Of a DNA stretch of 5,054 nucleotides, positions 1 through 5,054 are shown piece by piece; position 1 is the first letter of the stretch; every line of letters starts with the position of its first letter. Under the pieces are notes generated by a model. That model saw only the letters and a list, made by a program, of their open reading frames with translations, did not search any database and was not told the origin of the DNA. The translations under genes were made by a program, and so were the position numbers. This DNA comes from Kiritimatiellia bacterium (lineage in GTDB: Bacteria; Verrucomicrobiota; Kiritimatiellia; RFP12; UBA1067), in assembly GCA_017936245.1 (NCBI GenBank), contig JAGBFY010000614.1, positions 1-5,054 on the forward strand, in the 5' to 3' direction.

Positions 1-16
1 AATACATTTCGCTCAT
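1..16 (-). CDS. Start of next gene, probably clpC (partial, runs off the window)
   Basis: The minus-strand ATG at 16-14 overlaps the mcsB-like TGA as ATGA, the same arrangement as mcsA/mcsB. It is preceded by AAGGA at 30-26 with 9 nt spacing. Five codons are visible (MSEMY), and a second ATG at 7-5 is possible as the start. ClpC proteins begin with a short Met-rich leader before a segment like ERFTxRARK, and clpC follows mcsA-mcsB in many genomes, so ClpC is the most likely product. This rests on gene order, because too little sequence is present to recognise a domain. Confidence 0.5.
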
Positions 17-837
17 GATAGCCAATCCTTGCCGCGTGCATTCAGTCGCACGCCTTTGAATCTTCTGTTTACCTTGTCCGCAAGTGCGGCGTCGCGCCTG
101 TCCTTCTCCTTCTGCTCCTCGAACGAGCTGGGCGCGGGCGATTGCGGAAGGTTTATTCGCGAACGCGTAAGAGCAAGAGCCTCATCGCGCGTAAAATTGT
201 CGAGGAACTCAAGCTCCGCCGCGATTCGAAGGGGGGAGATGATGTCCAGAAACTCCACTTCGGAGAGAAGTCTGCACGATTTCAGTATCGCGATGGAGCG
301 CGATATCGCATCCTCGAACACGCGCGGCATCTCCTCCACGAGCCGTATGCGCGCATTCGTCTCCTGCTGCACGAGGTCGGAGAGGACTCTTCCGGTGCGG
401 GACACGATGTCGCGCTCCTCGATTCCGAGCATGCTTGCGTTCGTTATGCGGAAAAGGTGGGCGGCGTTGTGCAATCCATCGCCATCGCATCCCGCACAGC
501 GCATCCTGAGTCCATAAAGCGCGTTCAGGACCGGATCGAGATCTCCGATCAGGTGAAGACCTTCAAGATGGAGCAGTGCGGATATCTCAAGACCTGTGCC
601 GCAGAACTCCGGACGCGACGTGACATATCCGAATTCCGGGTTCCATGCGAATGGCATTTCCGCCGAGAGTTCAGCCTCCTTCTTCGCTGCGCTTGTGAAG
701 GCTGCGTGGAGACGCGGAAGCGACTGGAACGTCGTCTCGATGTTGAGGATGTTGTCGGGGATGAACGGGATGTCCGTACGCTGGCGGTACATGCGCACGT
801 AGCCGTCGGAGAGTATATCGGAAGCCTCGATAGTCAT
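13..837 (-). CDS. McsB-like ATP:guanido phosphotransferase family protein, N-terminally short, probable pseudokinase
   Basis: This 274-residue protein resembles the C-terminal two-thirds of McsB, the protein arginine kinase that tags proteins for ClpCP. Recognisable blocks are FAWNPEFGYVTSRPEFCGTG (63-82), the SALLHLEGL helix (86-94), the loop RCAGCDGDG with LFRITNASMLGIEERDIV (113-145), and VLSDLVQQETNAR (151-163). Compared with Bacillus McsB (about 360 residues, recalled from memory), roughly the first 110 residues are missing, including the SSRxRLARN nucleotide-binding segment. The catalytic Cys of TSCPTNVGTG is Arg75, the following GTGLR Arg is Glu84, and the Glu of YGEG corresponds to Asp120. 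The C-terminal RDxxRA phosphoarginine-pocket motif reads KDRRDA (245-250). The start is well supported by GGAGGTGA at 851-844 and an ATGA overlap with the mcsA stop, so the shortness is not a mis-called start. A pseudokinase or scaffold working with McsA and ClpC is the best inference; catalysis looks unlikely. Family membership is confident, activity is not. Confidence 0.85.
   Translation of the reverse strand: MTIEASDILSDGYVRMYRQRTDIPFIPDNILNIETTFQSLPRLHAAFTSAAKKEAELSAEMPFAWNPEFGYVTSRPEFCGTGLEISALLHLEGLHLIGDLDPVLNALYGLRMRCAGCDGDGLHNAAHLFRITNASMLGIEERDIVSRTGRVLSDLVQQETNARIRLVEEMPRVFEDAISRSIAILKSCRLLSEVEFLDIISPLRIAAELEFLDNFTRDEALALTRSRINLPQSPAPSSFEEQKEKDRRDAALADKVNRRFKGVRLNARGKDWLS
26..30 (-). 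promoter_or_regulatory. Ribosome binding site of the gene starting at 16
   Basis: AAGGA on the minus strand, located in the last codons of the mcsB-like gene, with 9 nt spacing to the ATG at 16. The same spacing is seen at the rodZ-like and mcsB-like starts, which supports a real downstream gene in the same transcript. Confidence 0.55.
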
Positions 838-1394
838 TTCGCGTCACCTCCGTCCAACTCGTCAAGCTGCTTTCTGATCCGTGCAGCCTTGCGGTAGTTC
901 TGTTTCGCAACGGCATCCTTGAGCTCCTTCTCGAGAAAGGCACGGGAAGGCTTTCCGTCTGGTGTGCGTTCGGGAATCTTCCCCTTGTGCTTCGCGTCGT
1001 AAGATCCGCACAGGAATTCCTTGTAGATATCCTTGCCGAACTGCGCCCAGCAGTCGGGGCATCCGATCGTGCGCGATTCCTTGATCTTCTTCCATGTGGA
1101 GCCGCAGACGCGGCATGTCGGCTCTTTTGGTTTTTCAGATCCGACGACGCCCTCTATCAGCCCGACGGCTGCGTCAAGGAAGTTCTTCAGGAACTCTGGC
1201 GGCTCTTCACCATTGACGGAAACGAATTTCGGTTTTGCGGAAGGAGCGCCGCCGTCATCCTCTTCAGATTGAGAATCGCCGTTTGCCGCCGCAAGACATT
1301 TCTTGCAGACGTACAGTTCCTCGTCTTCACCGTTCTCGTCCTTGCGGTGGAGAACGCCTTCGGCTTCATTGTGTTTGCAGATTTCGCAGAGCAT
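834..1394 (-). CDS. mcsA: McsA-like protein: zinc-finger and UVR-domain activator of McsB
   Basis: A 186-residue protein, about the length of Bacillus McsA. The N-terminus has a CxxC pair at Cys3/Cys6 matched by Cys30/Cys33. A second set lies at Cys94/Cys97 (CRVCGSTW) and Cys112/Cys115 (CPDCWAQF). These suggest two zinc-binding knuckles separated by an acidic linker (38-92). Residues about 151-182 (FLEKELKDAVAKQNYRKAAR followed by IRKQLDEL) form a UVR motif, the helical hairpin shared with UvrB/UvrC and with the ClpC middle region. In Firmicutes McsA binds and activates the arginine kinase McsB, and the pair regulates ClpC-dependent protein quality control. Here the gene directly precedes an mcsB-like gene (4-nt overlap), which supports the name. 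The ATG lies 2 nt after the rodZ TGA without a visible Shine-Dalgarno sequence, so translational coupling is likely. Cys3 lies so close to the start that no shorter start is possible. All eight zinc-ligand cysteines are present. Confidence 0.92.
   Translation of the reverse strand: MLCEICKHNEAEGVLHRKDENGEDEELYVCKKCLAAANGDSQSEEDDGGAPSAKPKFVSVNGEEPPEFLKNFLDAAVGLIEGVVGSEKPKEPTCRVCGSTWKKIKESRTIGCPDCWAQFGKDIYKEFLCGSYDAKHKGKIPERTPDGKPSRAFLEKELKDAVAKQNYRKAARIRKQLDELDGGDAK
844..851 (-). promoter_or_regulatory. Ribosome binding site of the mcsB-like gene
   Basis: GGAGGTGA on the minus strand, a near-complete anti-16S match inside the end of mcsA, with 9 nt between the GGAGG core and the ATG at 837. 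It decides the start: the missing N-terminal kinase domain is not hidden upstream, where mcsA is encoded in another frame. Confidence 0.85.
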
Positions 1395-1396
1395 GG

Positions 1397-2422
1397 TCAG
1401 TCGATGTAAAGGGCAGGGACTTCGATTCCGGAGGATTTCAGGTCGCCCGGCTTGACGGAAACAGAGGGCTTCGACGCGGAAGGCTTGGAAGGAGTCTCTT
1501 TGGCTTTAGCGGAAGACTTCTTCACTTCGGCTGTTTTGCCGTTCTCTTTCTTGCTTTCAGCTGCGTCTTTCTTCGCTTTGGGCTTTTCTTCTGCGACCTC
1601 CGCATTTTCGGCAGGTTCAACATCCGCATTGCCGCCGGGGGTCGTCGCCTTGTACAGTTCGAACACACCCCAGCCGATGAGACAGAGAATCACTGCGGCG
1701 CAGAGCGACACGGCAACGATGCGACCTGTGTTTGGAGGAAGCTTCTGCACGTTTGCGAACACACCGGAGGAGACGTTTGACATAGTGTTGCGGAACTTCT
1801 CGGCGGCGGACTGCTTGGGTGTTTCCTCTTCTGCGGCATAGGTCTGTCCGAAGAGCTCACCGTACGAACGCTTTGGCGGCGGCTGAACGTTTACTGCCGG
1901 CGCCGGATCTTGGGTTTGGATAGGAAGATCGAAAAGCGACTCGGCCGGCGGCGGTTCGGCTGCAGACTGAGACGTCTCGGCGATCTGTGCCGCAACAGGA
2001 GCTGCTTCTGCCGGAAATTCCTCGACGGAAGGCGCTACCGTCGCATCGACAGTCACCACAACCGGTTCTTCGGTTGCAGGCATGGGTTCTGCGGCCTCCT
2101 GTGCAGGGGCTACAGGCTGTGGCGGCGGTTCAGCCGTTTGCGGACGCGAACGTACCGGAGGCATCTCATTCTTTGCAGGAGCGTCCTTTGCCCTGTTGAA
2201 CAGGTCCATGAACTCCGCCTGAAGCGGCTTCGGATCCAGATTGACCGCTTCGCAGTAGAGCTTGATGAATCCGCGTCCGTAGATCGGCGCAGGTATGCGG
2301 CGGAAGTCTTCGTTCTCCAAGCCTTCGACTATCTGCACCAGCATGTGTGTGCGGGCCGCAAGTTCGGATGTCGTCAAGCCGCATGCTTCGCGGGCGGCGC
2401 GCAATGTGTTACCGAGGGACAT
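1397..2422 (-). CDS. RodZ-like membrane protein with N-terminal helix-turn-helix
   Basis: A 341-residue single-span membrane protein of the RodZ/YmfM type. RodZ links the MreB cytoskeleton to the cell-wall elongation machinery. Residues 1-80 form the HTH_25 domain (LGNTLRAAREACGLTTSELA, then EGLENEDFRRIP and YGRGFIKLYCEAVNLDP), the family's clearest signature. Residues 81-232 are a Pro/Ala/Glu-rich cytoplasmic linker. One membrane helix lies at about 234-257 (RIVAVSLCAAVILCLIGWGVFELY). The outer part (258-341) is Lys/Ala/Glu-rich low complexity ending in GIEVPALYID. I see no folded DUF4115 domain of the kind found in longer RodZ proteins, so this is a reduced version. The start is fixed by GGAGG at 2436-2432, 9 nt before the ATG, and by the TAATG overlap with the ftsK stop. 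The ftsK-rodZ/ymfM neighbourhood occurs in other bacteria. The role in cell shape is inferred from family. A pure DNA-binding regulator is the alternative. Confidence 0.85.
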   Translation of the reverse strand: MSLGNTLRAAREACGLTTSELAARTHMLVQIVEGLENEDFRRIPAPIYGRGFIKLYCEAVNLDPKPLQAEFMDLFNRAKDAPAKNEMPPVRSRPQTAEPPPQPVAPAQEAAEPMPATEEPVVVTVDATVAPSVEEFPAEAAPVAAQIAETSQSAAEPPPAESLFDLPIQTQDPAPAVNVQPPPKRSYGELFGQTYAAEEETPKQSAAEKFRNTMSNVSSGVFANVQKLPPNTGRIVAVSLCAAVILCLIGWGVFELYKATTPGGNADVEPAENAEVAEEKPKAKKDAAESKKENGKTAEVKKSSAKAKETPSKPSASKPSVSVKPGDLKSSGIEVPALYID

Positions 2423-4260
2423 TATGGATTTCCTCCATTTTCGTTAAAAGGGTCTGATTCGGATACGGATGAAAGATCAATTTCGACGGTCTGCTCTGCT
2501 TCTGCCGCAATTGGCTCTGCCGCATCGGGTGCTGTTGGTGCAGACGGGGCAACGGCCTCGACAGGAGCGTTGAGATCAATGAGAATATCACGTGGGCCAG
2601 CGGATTTCGCGGGACCGATCACGCCCCTATCCTCCAGAAGGTCGATCAGACGCGCGGCGTGGTTGTAGCCGATGCCCATCCTGCGCTGAAGGTGCGATGT
2701 CGATGCGCGGTTTGTGAGCCTTACGACCTCAAGCGCCTTGTTGTAGAGATCCTCTTCCTTCGAACCGGTCATTCCCGAAGGGGCGACGCCGCCGTTCGCT
2801 GTTACGACAGATGAAGCTCCCTCGACCGGTTTGGGCGCGTTATCCGGATCGTCCTCGTTATCCGCGAACGGATCTGTGATAGCCGCCTCCTTGACCCTTG
2901 CGAGCTTAGTGGCGAAGTTCTTGTCGAACTGCACGTTCGCATGCTCGGCGATGAAGTCAGTGATCCGTCCAATCTCCGGATCGGAGACCCACGCGCCCTG
3001 TGCGCGGATGAGGATGCCTTCCTTCGTCCGGAAAAGCATATCTCCGCGTCCGATGAGGGATTCCGCGCCGGTAGCATCGAGAATCGTGCGGGAGTCGATT
3101 GATGATGACGTCTTGAATGCGATACGCCCGGGGATGTTGGATTTGATCGTGCCTGTGATGGTCTTCGTGTCGGGACGCTGCGTGGCGAGAATCACATGTA
3201 TGCCGGCGGCGCGCGCCTTTGCGGTGAGGCGGGCGATCTCGGGTTCGACCTCCTTGCCTGCGGAGGCCATCAGATCCGCCACCTCGTCGATGATGATCAC
3301 GATGTACGGCACCGTTCTCGGCATGTCGTCTGCTCCGGTGTCCGCGCCGCCGAACATGTCGGGCTGGGTGAGAATCTCGCGGCAGTTGAAGTCCACGATA
3401 TTTCTCTTGCCTGCGCGCGCGAACATCTTGAGACGCTTCTCCATCTCCGCGACCGCCCAACGCAACGAATACACGACCTTCTTCGTGTCGGTTATGACAG
3501 GCACAAGAAGGTGCGGCAGCGATGCGTAGGAAGTGAACTCCACACACTTTGGGTCAACCATGATGAGCTTGAGCTGCTCCGGCGTCCGGCACATCAACAG
3601 TCCGTTGATGATCGAGTTGAGGCACACCGACTTGCCTTGTCCGGTCGCGCCGGCCACAAGCATGTGCGGCATCGTCGCGAGGTCGGAGACGAGGTCGTGT
3701 CCGGCGGCGTCCTTGCCGAGGAGAAGGGGAAGGTTGTACTTCGCCTGGCCGTTCTTGCCGAGGGCGGTGTTCTTCTTCCACGTCTCAGATTCGATGAGTT
3801 CGCGGAACGACACGCCCGCTGCGGTCTTGTTCGGCATTTCGATGCCGACTGCGTCCTCGCCCGGAATCGGAGCCTGAATGCGCAGCGACTTCGCCTTCAT
3901 CGCCATCATCAGGGTGTTCTGGAGCGATTCGACCTTTTCGGGACGCGTTCCCGGCGCAAGCGAAAGGACGTACTGCGTGACCACCGGACCCTGCACCGCC
4001 TTCTGGAGAGTGGCTTCGACTCCGAATATGGTGAGCGTCTCAATGAGCTTGAGACCAATGGCGGCGACGTCTCCATGGTCTGCGGACGACTCGGAAAGCG
4101 GATTGAGAAGGTTGAGCGGCGGAAGGAGGTACGGTCCCTTATCCACCTCTTCGGCCTCATCATCGACTGCCGCCGGTGCGGACGTCTGAGATGTCGCGGC
4201 GGTTTGCGGTGCGCTCTGGACGGCTGCGGCTGCGGCGGGTCTTGCCGGCGCGCTCTGCAT
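2422..4260 (-). CDS. ftsK: FtsK/SpoIIIE DNA translocase, motor and gamma domains (separated from the N-terminus by an in-frame TAG)
   Basis: This is the ATP-driven double-stranded DNA pump that clears chromosome ends from the septum. In the 612-residue reading from the ATG at 4260, the alpha-domain entry YLLPPLNLLNPL is at 44-55, Walker A GATGQGKS at 204-211, and Walker B VIIIDEVADL at 321-330. ATQRPDTKTITG is at 359-370, and the conserved block from SNIPGRIAFKTSSSIDSRTI to GRGDMLF is at 374-410. The winged-helix gamma domain that reads KOPS/SRS-type DNA signals is at about 503-562 (HLQRRMGIGYNHAARLIDLL). All motor motifs are intact. An extra Ala/Pro/Glu-rich tail of about 50 residues follows. 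The ATG at 4260 has no Shine-Dalgarno sequence and sits in low-complexity linker. The same frame extends upstream to 4386, just after the TAG, so this is really the second half of one gene. The natural product would be at least 876 residues. The stop TAA (2424-2422) overlaps the rodZ start by one base. The family call is very sure; the start is doubtful. Confidence 0.93.
   Translation of the reverse strand: MQSAPARPAAAAAVQSAPQTAATSQTSAPAAVDDEAEEVDKGPYLLPPLNLLNPLSESSADHGDVAAIGLKLIETLTIFGVEATLQKAVQGPVVTQYVLSLAPGTRPEKVESLQNTLMMAMKAKSLRIQAPIPGEDAVGIEMPNKTAAGVSFRELIESETWKKNTALGKNGQAKYNLPLLLGKDAAGHDLVSDLATMPHMLVAGATGQGKSVCLNSIINGLLMCRTPEQLKLIMVDPKCVEFTSYASLPHLLVPVITDTKKVVYSLRWAVAEMEKRLKMFARAGKRNIVDFNCREILTQPDMFGGADTGADDMPRTVPYIVIIIDEVADLMASAGKEVEPEIARLTAKARAAGIHVILATQRPDTKTITGTIKSNIPGRIAFKTSSSIDSRTILDATGAESLIGRGDMLFRTKEGILIRAQGAWVSDPEIGRITDFIAEHANVQFDKNFATKLARVKEAAITDPFADNEDDPDNAPKPVEGASSVVTANGGVAPSGMTGSKEEDLYNKALEVVRLTNRASTSHLQRRMGIGYNHAARLIDLLEDRGVIGPAKSAGPRDILIDLNAPVEAVAPSAPTAPDAAEPIAAEAEQTVEIDLSSVSESDPFNENGGNP
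2431..2436 (-). promoter_or_regulatory. Ribosome binding site of the rodZ-like gene
   Basis: GGAGGA on the minus strand, inside the last codons of ftsK, leaves 9 nt between the GGAGG core and the ATG at 2422. It confirms the start and lets rodZ be translated independently of, or coupled to, ftsK termination. Confidence 0.8.
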
Positions 4261-4381
4261 TGAAACGGCTGCTGCGGCGACAGGGGCTGGCTCGCCTCTG
4301 CGTTCGGCCTCCTTTGCGGCGCGGGCGGCTTCACGCGCCGCCTCGATCGCTGCGCGGGCTGCATCCTTCTCCGCCTCTTTT

Positions 4382-4395
4382 GCCGCCTAGGCGGC
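4382..4395. repeat. 14-bp perfect palindrome centred on the amber codon
   Basis: GCCGCCTAGGCGGC equals its own reverse complement. In the ftsK transcript it could fold as a 5-bp GC stem (GCCGC/GCGGC) with a CUAG loop that holds the stop codon. The symmetry arises partly from Ala codons (GCC GCC / GCG GC) flanking TAG, so it may be incidental to the nonsense change. Confidence 0.6.
4387..4389 (-). other. In-frame amber (TAG) codon interrupting ftsK
   Basis: On the minus strand the codons read GCC GCC TAG GCG GCA AAA. The Ala/Glu/Lys/Arg-rich composition continues in the same frame on both sides (AEERAAA, stop, AAKEAEKDAARAA), with no frameshift. A single base change from CAG, AAG or GAG (Gln, Lys, Glu) would explain it. 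Between the TAG and the ATG at 4260 there is no in-frame ATG, GTG or TTG and no clear ribosome binding site. Possible explanations are a genuine nonsense mutation, an assembly or read error, amber readthrough or suppression, or restart giving a soluble motor. The four complete gene ends in this window use TAA (ftsK) and TGA (three others), none TAG. Confidence 0.9.
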
Positions 4396-5054
4396 GGCGC
4401 GTTCCTCTGCAATCTTGCGCTTTTCTGCCTCCTTGGCCGCACGCGCCGCCTCCTTTGCCGCTCTTATTGCCTGTGCGCGTTCCTCGGCTTCGCGTTTTCT
4501 GTCTTCCTTGGCTTTGATCTCCTCTGGCGAAAGCGGCTTGCCGCCGATGAAGTTTCCGAGGCCGACAAGGATCGTCTTGAATCCGATCATCGAGATGAGC
4601 GCGAACATCATCAGTGTCGCCATCAGGATCGATGCACCGAACGGAGAGAGGAGACGCGAAAGCGCACAGTCCATGACGAGATATCCTAGGGCGCCTCCGG
4701 CGTTCGAACCGAGGTTCAGTTCCTTGAGCACGGCGGCGACGGACGGCGAGTCTCCGAGAAGCTGCAGAAGGCACGTCGTTGCGAACATGAAAAGCAGGAA
4801 CATGAAGAACCTGCGGCTCGGACGGAACGTCTTGCCCAGCACGAGCAGAAGCCCGAGGAAGAGCGTAAGCGGAGCAACCGCCCATGTGGCGAGCCCGATG
4901 AGCTGATAGCCGTTGTAGGCGAACGTGTCGCCGATTACGCCTATCAGGTTGGATGACTTCTCAGGAGGGATGTTCAGCGTATCGATCGCCTGCCAGCGGT
5001 ATGATATGAGTGCGAGGAACGGGAAGAGCGCAATCGGGAACAGGAAGAATCCTA
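4387..5054 (-). CDS. ftsK: FtsK/SpoIIIE DNA translocase, N-terminal membrane domain (partial, ends at in-frame TAG)
   Basis: This is the membrane-anchoring part of FtsK, which fixes the chromosome-pumping motor at the division septum. The frame is open from the window edge (first full codon 5052-5050), so the true start lies outside. The 221 visible codons give hydrophobic segments at about residues 1-17, 48-73, 82-99 and 135-157, matching the 4-TM FtsK domain. The stretch NLIGVIGDTFAYNGYQLIGL (35-54) has the family's typical loop before a membrane helix. From about residue 172 the chain becomes a charged Ala/Glu/Lys/Arg-rich linker (KEAARAAKEAEKRKIAEERA), probably helical. The frame ends at TAG (4389-4387) in mid-linker, and the same frame resumes directly into the FtsK motor. 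A GTG at 4842 falls inside a membrane helix (residue 71) and is not a credible start. The identification as FtsK is secure because of the motor that follows. Whether this piece is made alone or read through is open. Confidence 0.85.
   Translation of the reverse strand, partial: GFFLFPIALFPFLALISYRWQAIDTLNIPPEKSSNLIGVIGDTFAYNGYQLIGLATWAVAPLTLFLGLLLVLGKTFRPSRRFFMFLLFMFATTCLLQLLGDSPSVAAVLKELNLGSNAGGALGYLVMDCALSRLLSPFGASILMATLMMFALISMIGFKTILVGLGNFIGGKPLSPEEIKAKEDRKREAEERAQAIRAAKEAARAAKEAEKRKIAEERAAA

Noticed and set aside
142..897. Plus-strand open frame of about 251 codons opposite the mcsB-like gene
   Set aside because: Composition is unlike a real protein, it extends opposite the mcsA/mcsB junction, and the minus strand has family motifs and ribosome binding sites.
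1411..1418. GGGCAGGG, matching the E. coli KOPS consensus GGGNAGGG read by FtsK gamma
   Set aside because: A match on either strand is expected about once by chance in 5 kb, and the consensus of this lineage is unknown. A genome-wide skew analysis would be needed.
3196..4263. A long plus-strand open frame (about 355 codons) opposite the ftsK motor
   Set aside because: It is Arg/His/Leu-rich with no domain pattern, and lies opposite a clearly conserved protein. It is a typical by-product of GC-rich codon use.
4387..4389. Genome-wide reassignment of TAG to an amino acid
   Set aside because: Only one in-frame TAG occurs in about 1,700 codons of the genes here. That is too little to claim a changed code, so it is kept only as one option for the ftsK interruption.
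4387..4842. A 151-codon gene starting at the GTG at 4842
   Set aside because: The GTG is codon 71 of an open FtsK frame and lies within a membrane helix. The frame continues upstream to the window edge with typical FtsK membrane-domain sequence.
1..5054. CRISPR arrays, tRNA or rRNA genes, insertion sequences, intergenic promoters or terminators
   Set aside because: I saw no regularly spaced repeats, RNA-gene signatures or transposase motifs, and the genes abut or overlap so that no intergenic space exists.

Overview
The window carries one tightly packed gene cluster. Every gene I can support lies on the minus strand and is transcribed from right to left. The order is: the membrane part and motor part of an FtsK/SpoIIIE DNA translocase, a RodZ-like membrane helix-turn-helix protein, an McsA-like zinc-finger/UVR protein, a short McsB-like (protein arginine kinase family) protein, and the first codons of another gene, probably clpC. 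Junctions are extremely tight: a 1-nt overlap, a 2-nt gap and two 4-nt ATGA overlaps. There is no intergenic room for a promoter or terminator, and no stretch over 300 bases lacks a gene. Three starts have a Shine-Dalgarno core exactly 9 nt upstream, which supports both the chosen starts and a bacterial host.

The organism is a GC-rich bacterium. FtsK, a RodZ-like protein with a single membrane span, and McsA/McsB fit a rod-shape/division cluster joined to a Clp-type proteolysis cluster. McsA/McsB are best known from Firmicutes but also occur in Chlamydiae and relatives. The long Ala/Glu/Lys/Arg-rich linkers and the absence of ctsR make me lean weakly towards the Verrucomicrobiota/Lentisphaerota/Kiritimatiellota side of the PVC group. 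This is inference and not proven by the window.

Layout. Positions 5054-4390 encode the FtsK membrane domain, which begins outside the window, and the start of a charged alanine-rich linker. At 4389-4387 an in-frame amber codon (TAG) interrupts this reading frame. The frame then continues without any shift through the rest of the linker and a complete FtsK motor and gamma domain, to a TAA at 2424-2422. Positions 2422-1397 hold the RodZ-like gene, 1394-834 mcsA, and 837-13 the mcsB-like gene. Positions 16-1 hold the first five codons of the next gene.

The two most notable points are the amber codon inside ftsK and the mcsB-like gene. The latter has a strong ribosome binding site at a start that omits the whole N-terminal part of the kinase, and it has lost several residues needed for arginine phosphorylation. 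It therefore looks like a pseudokinase kept in operon with its usual partner McsA. Together the cluster would connect chromosome segregation and cell shape (FtsK, RodZ) with protein quality control (McsA, McsB-like, ClpC).
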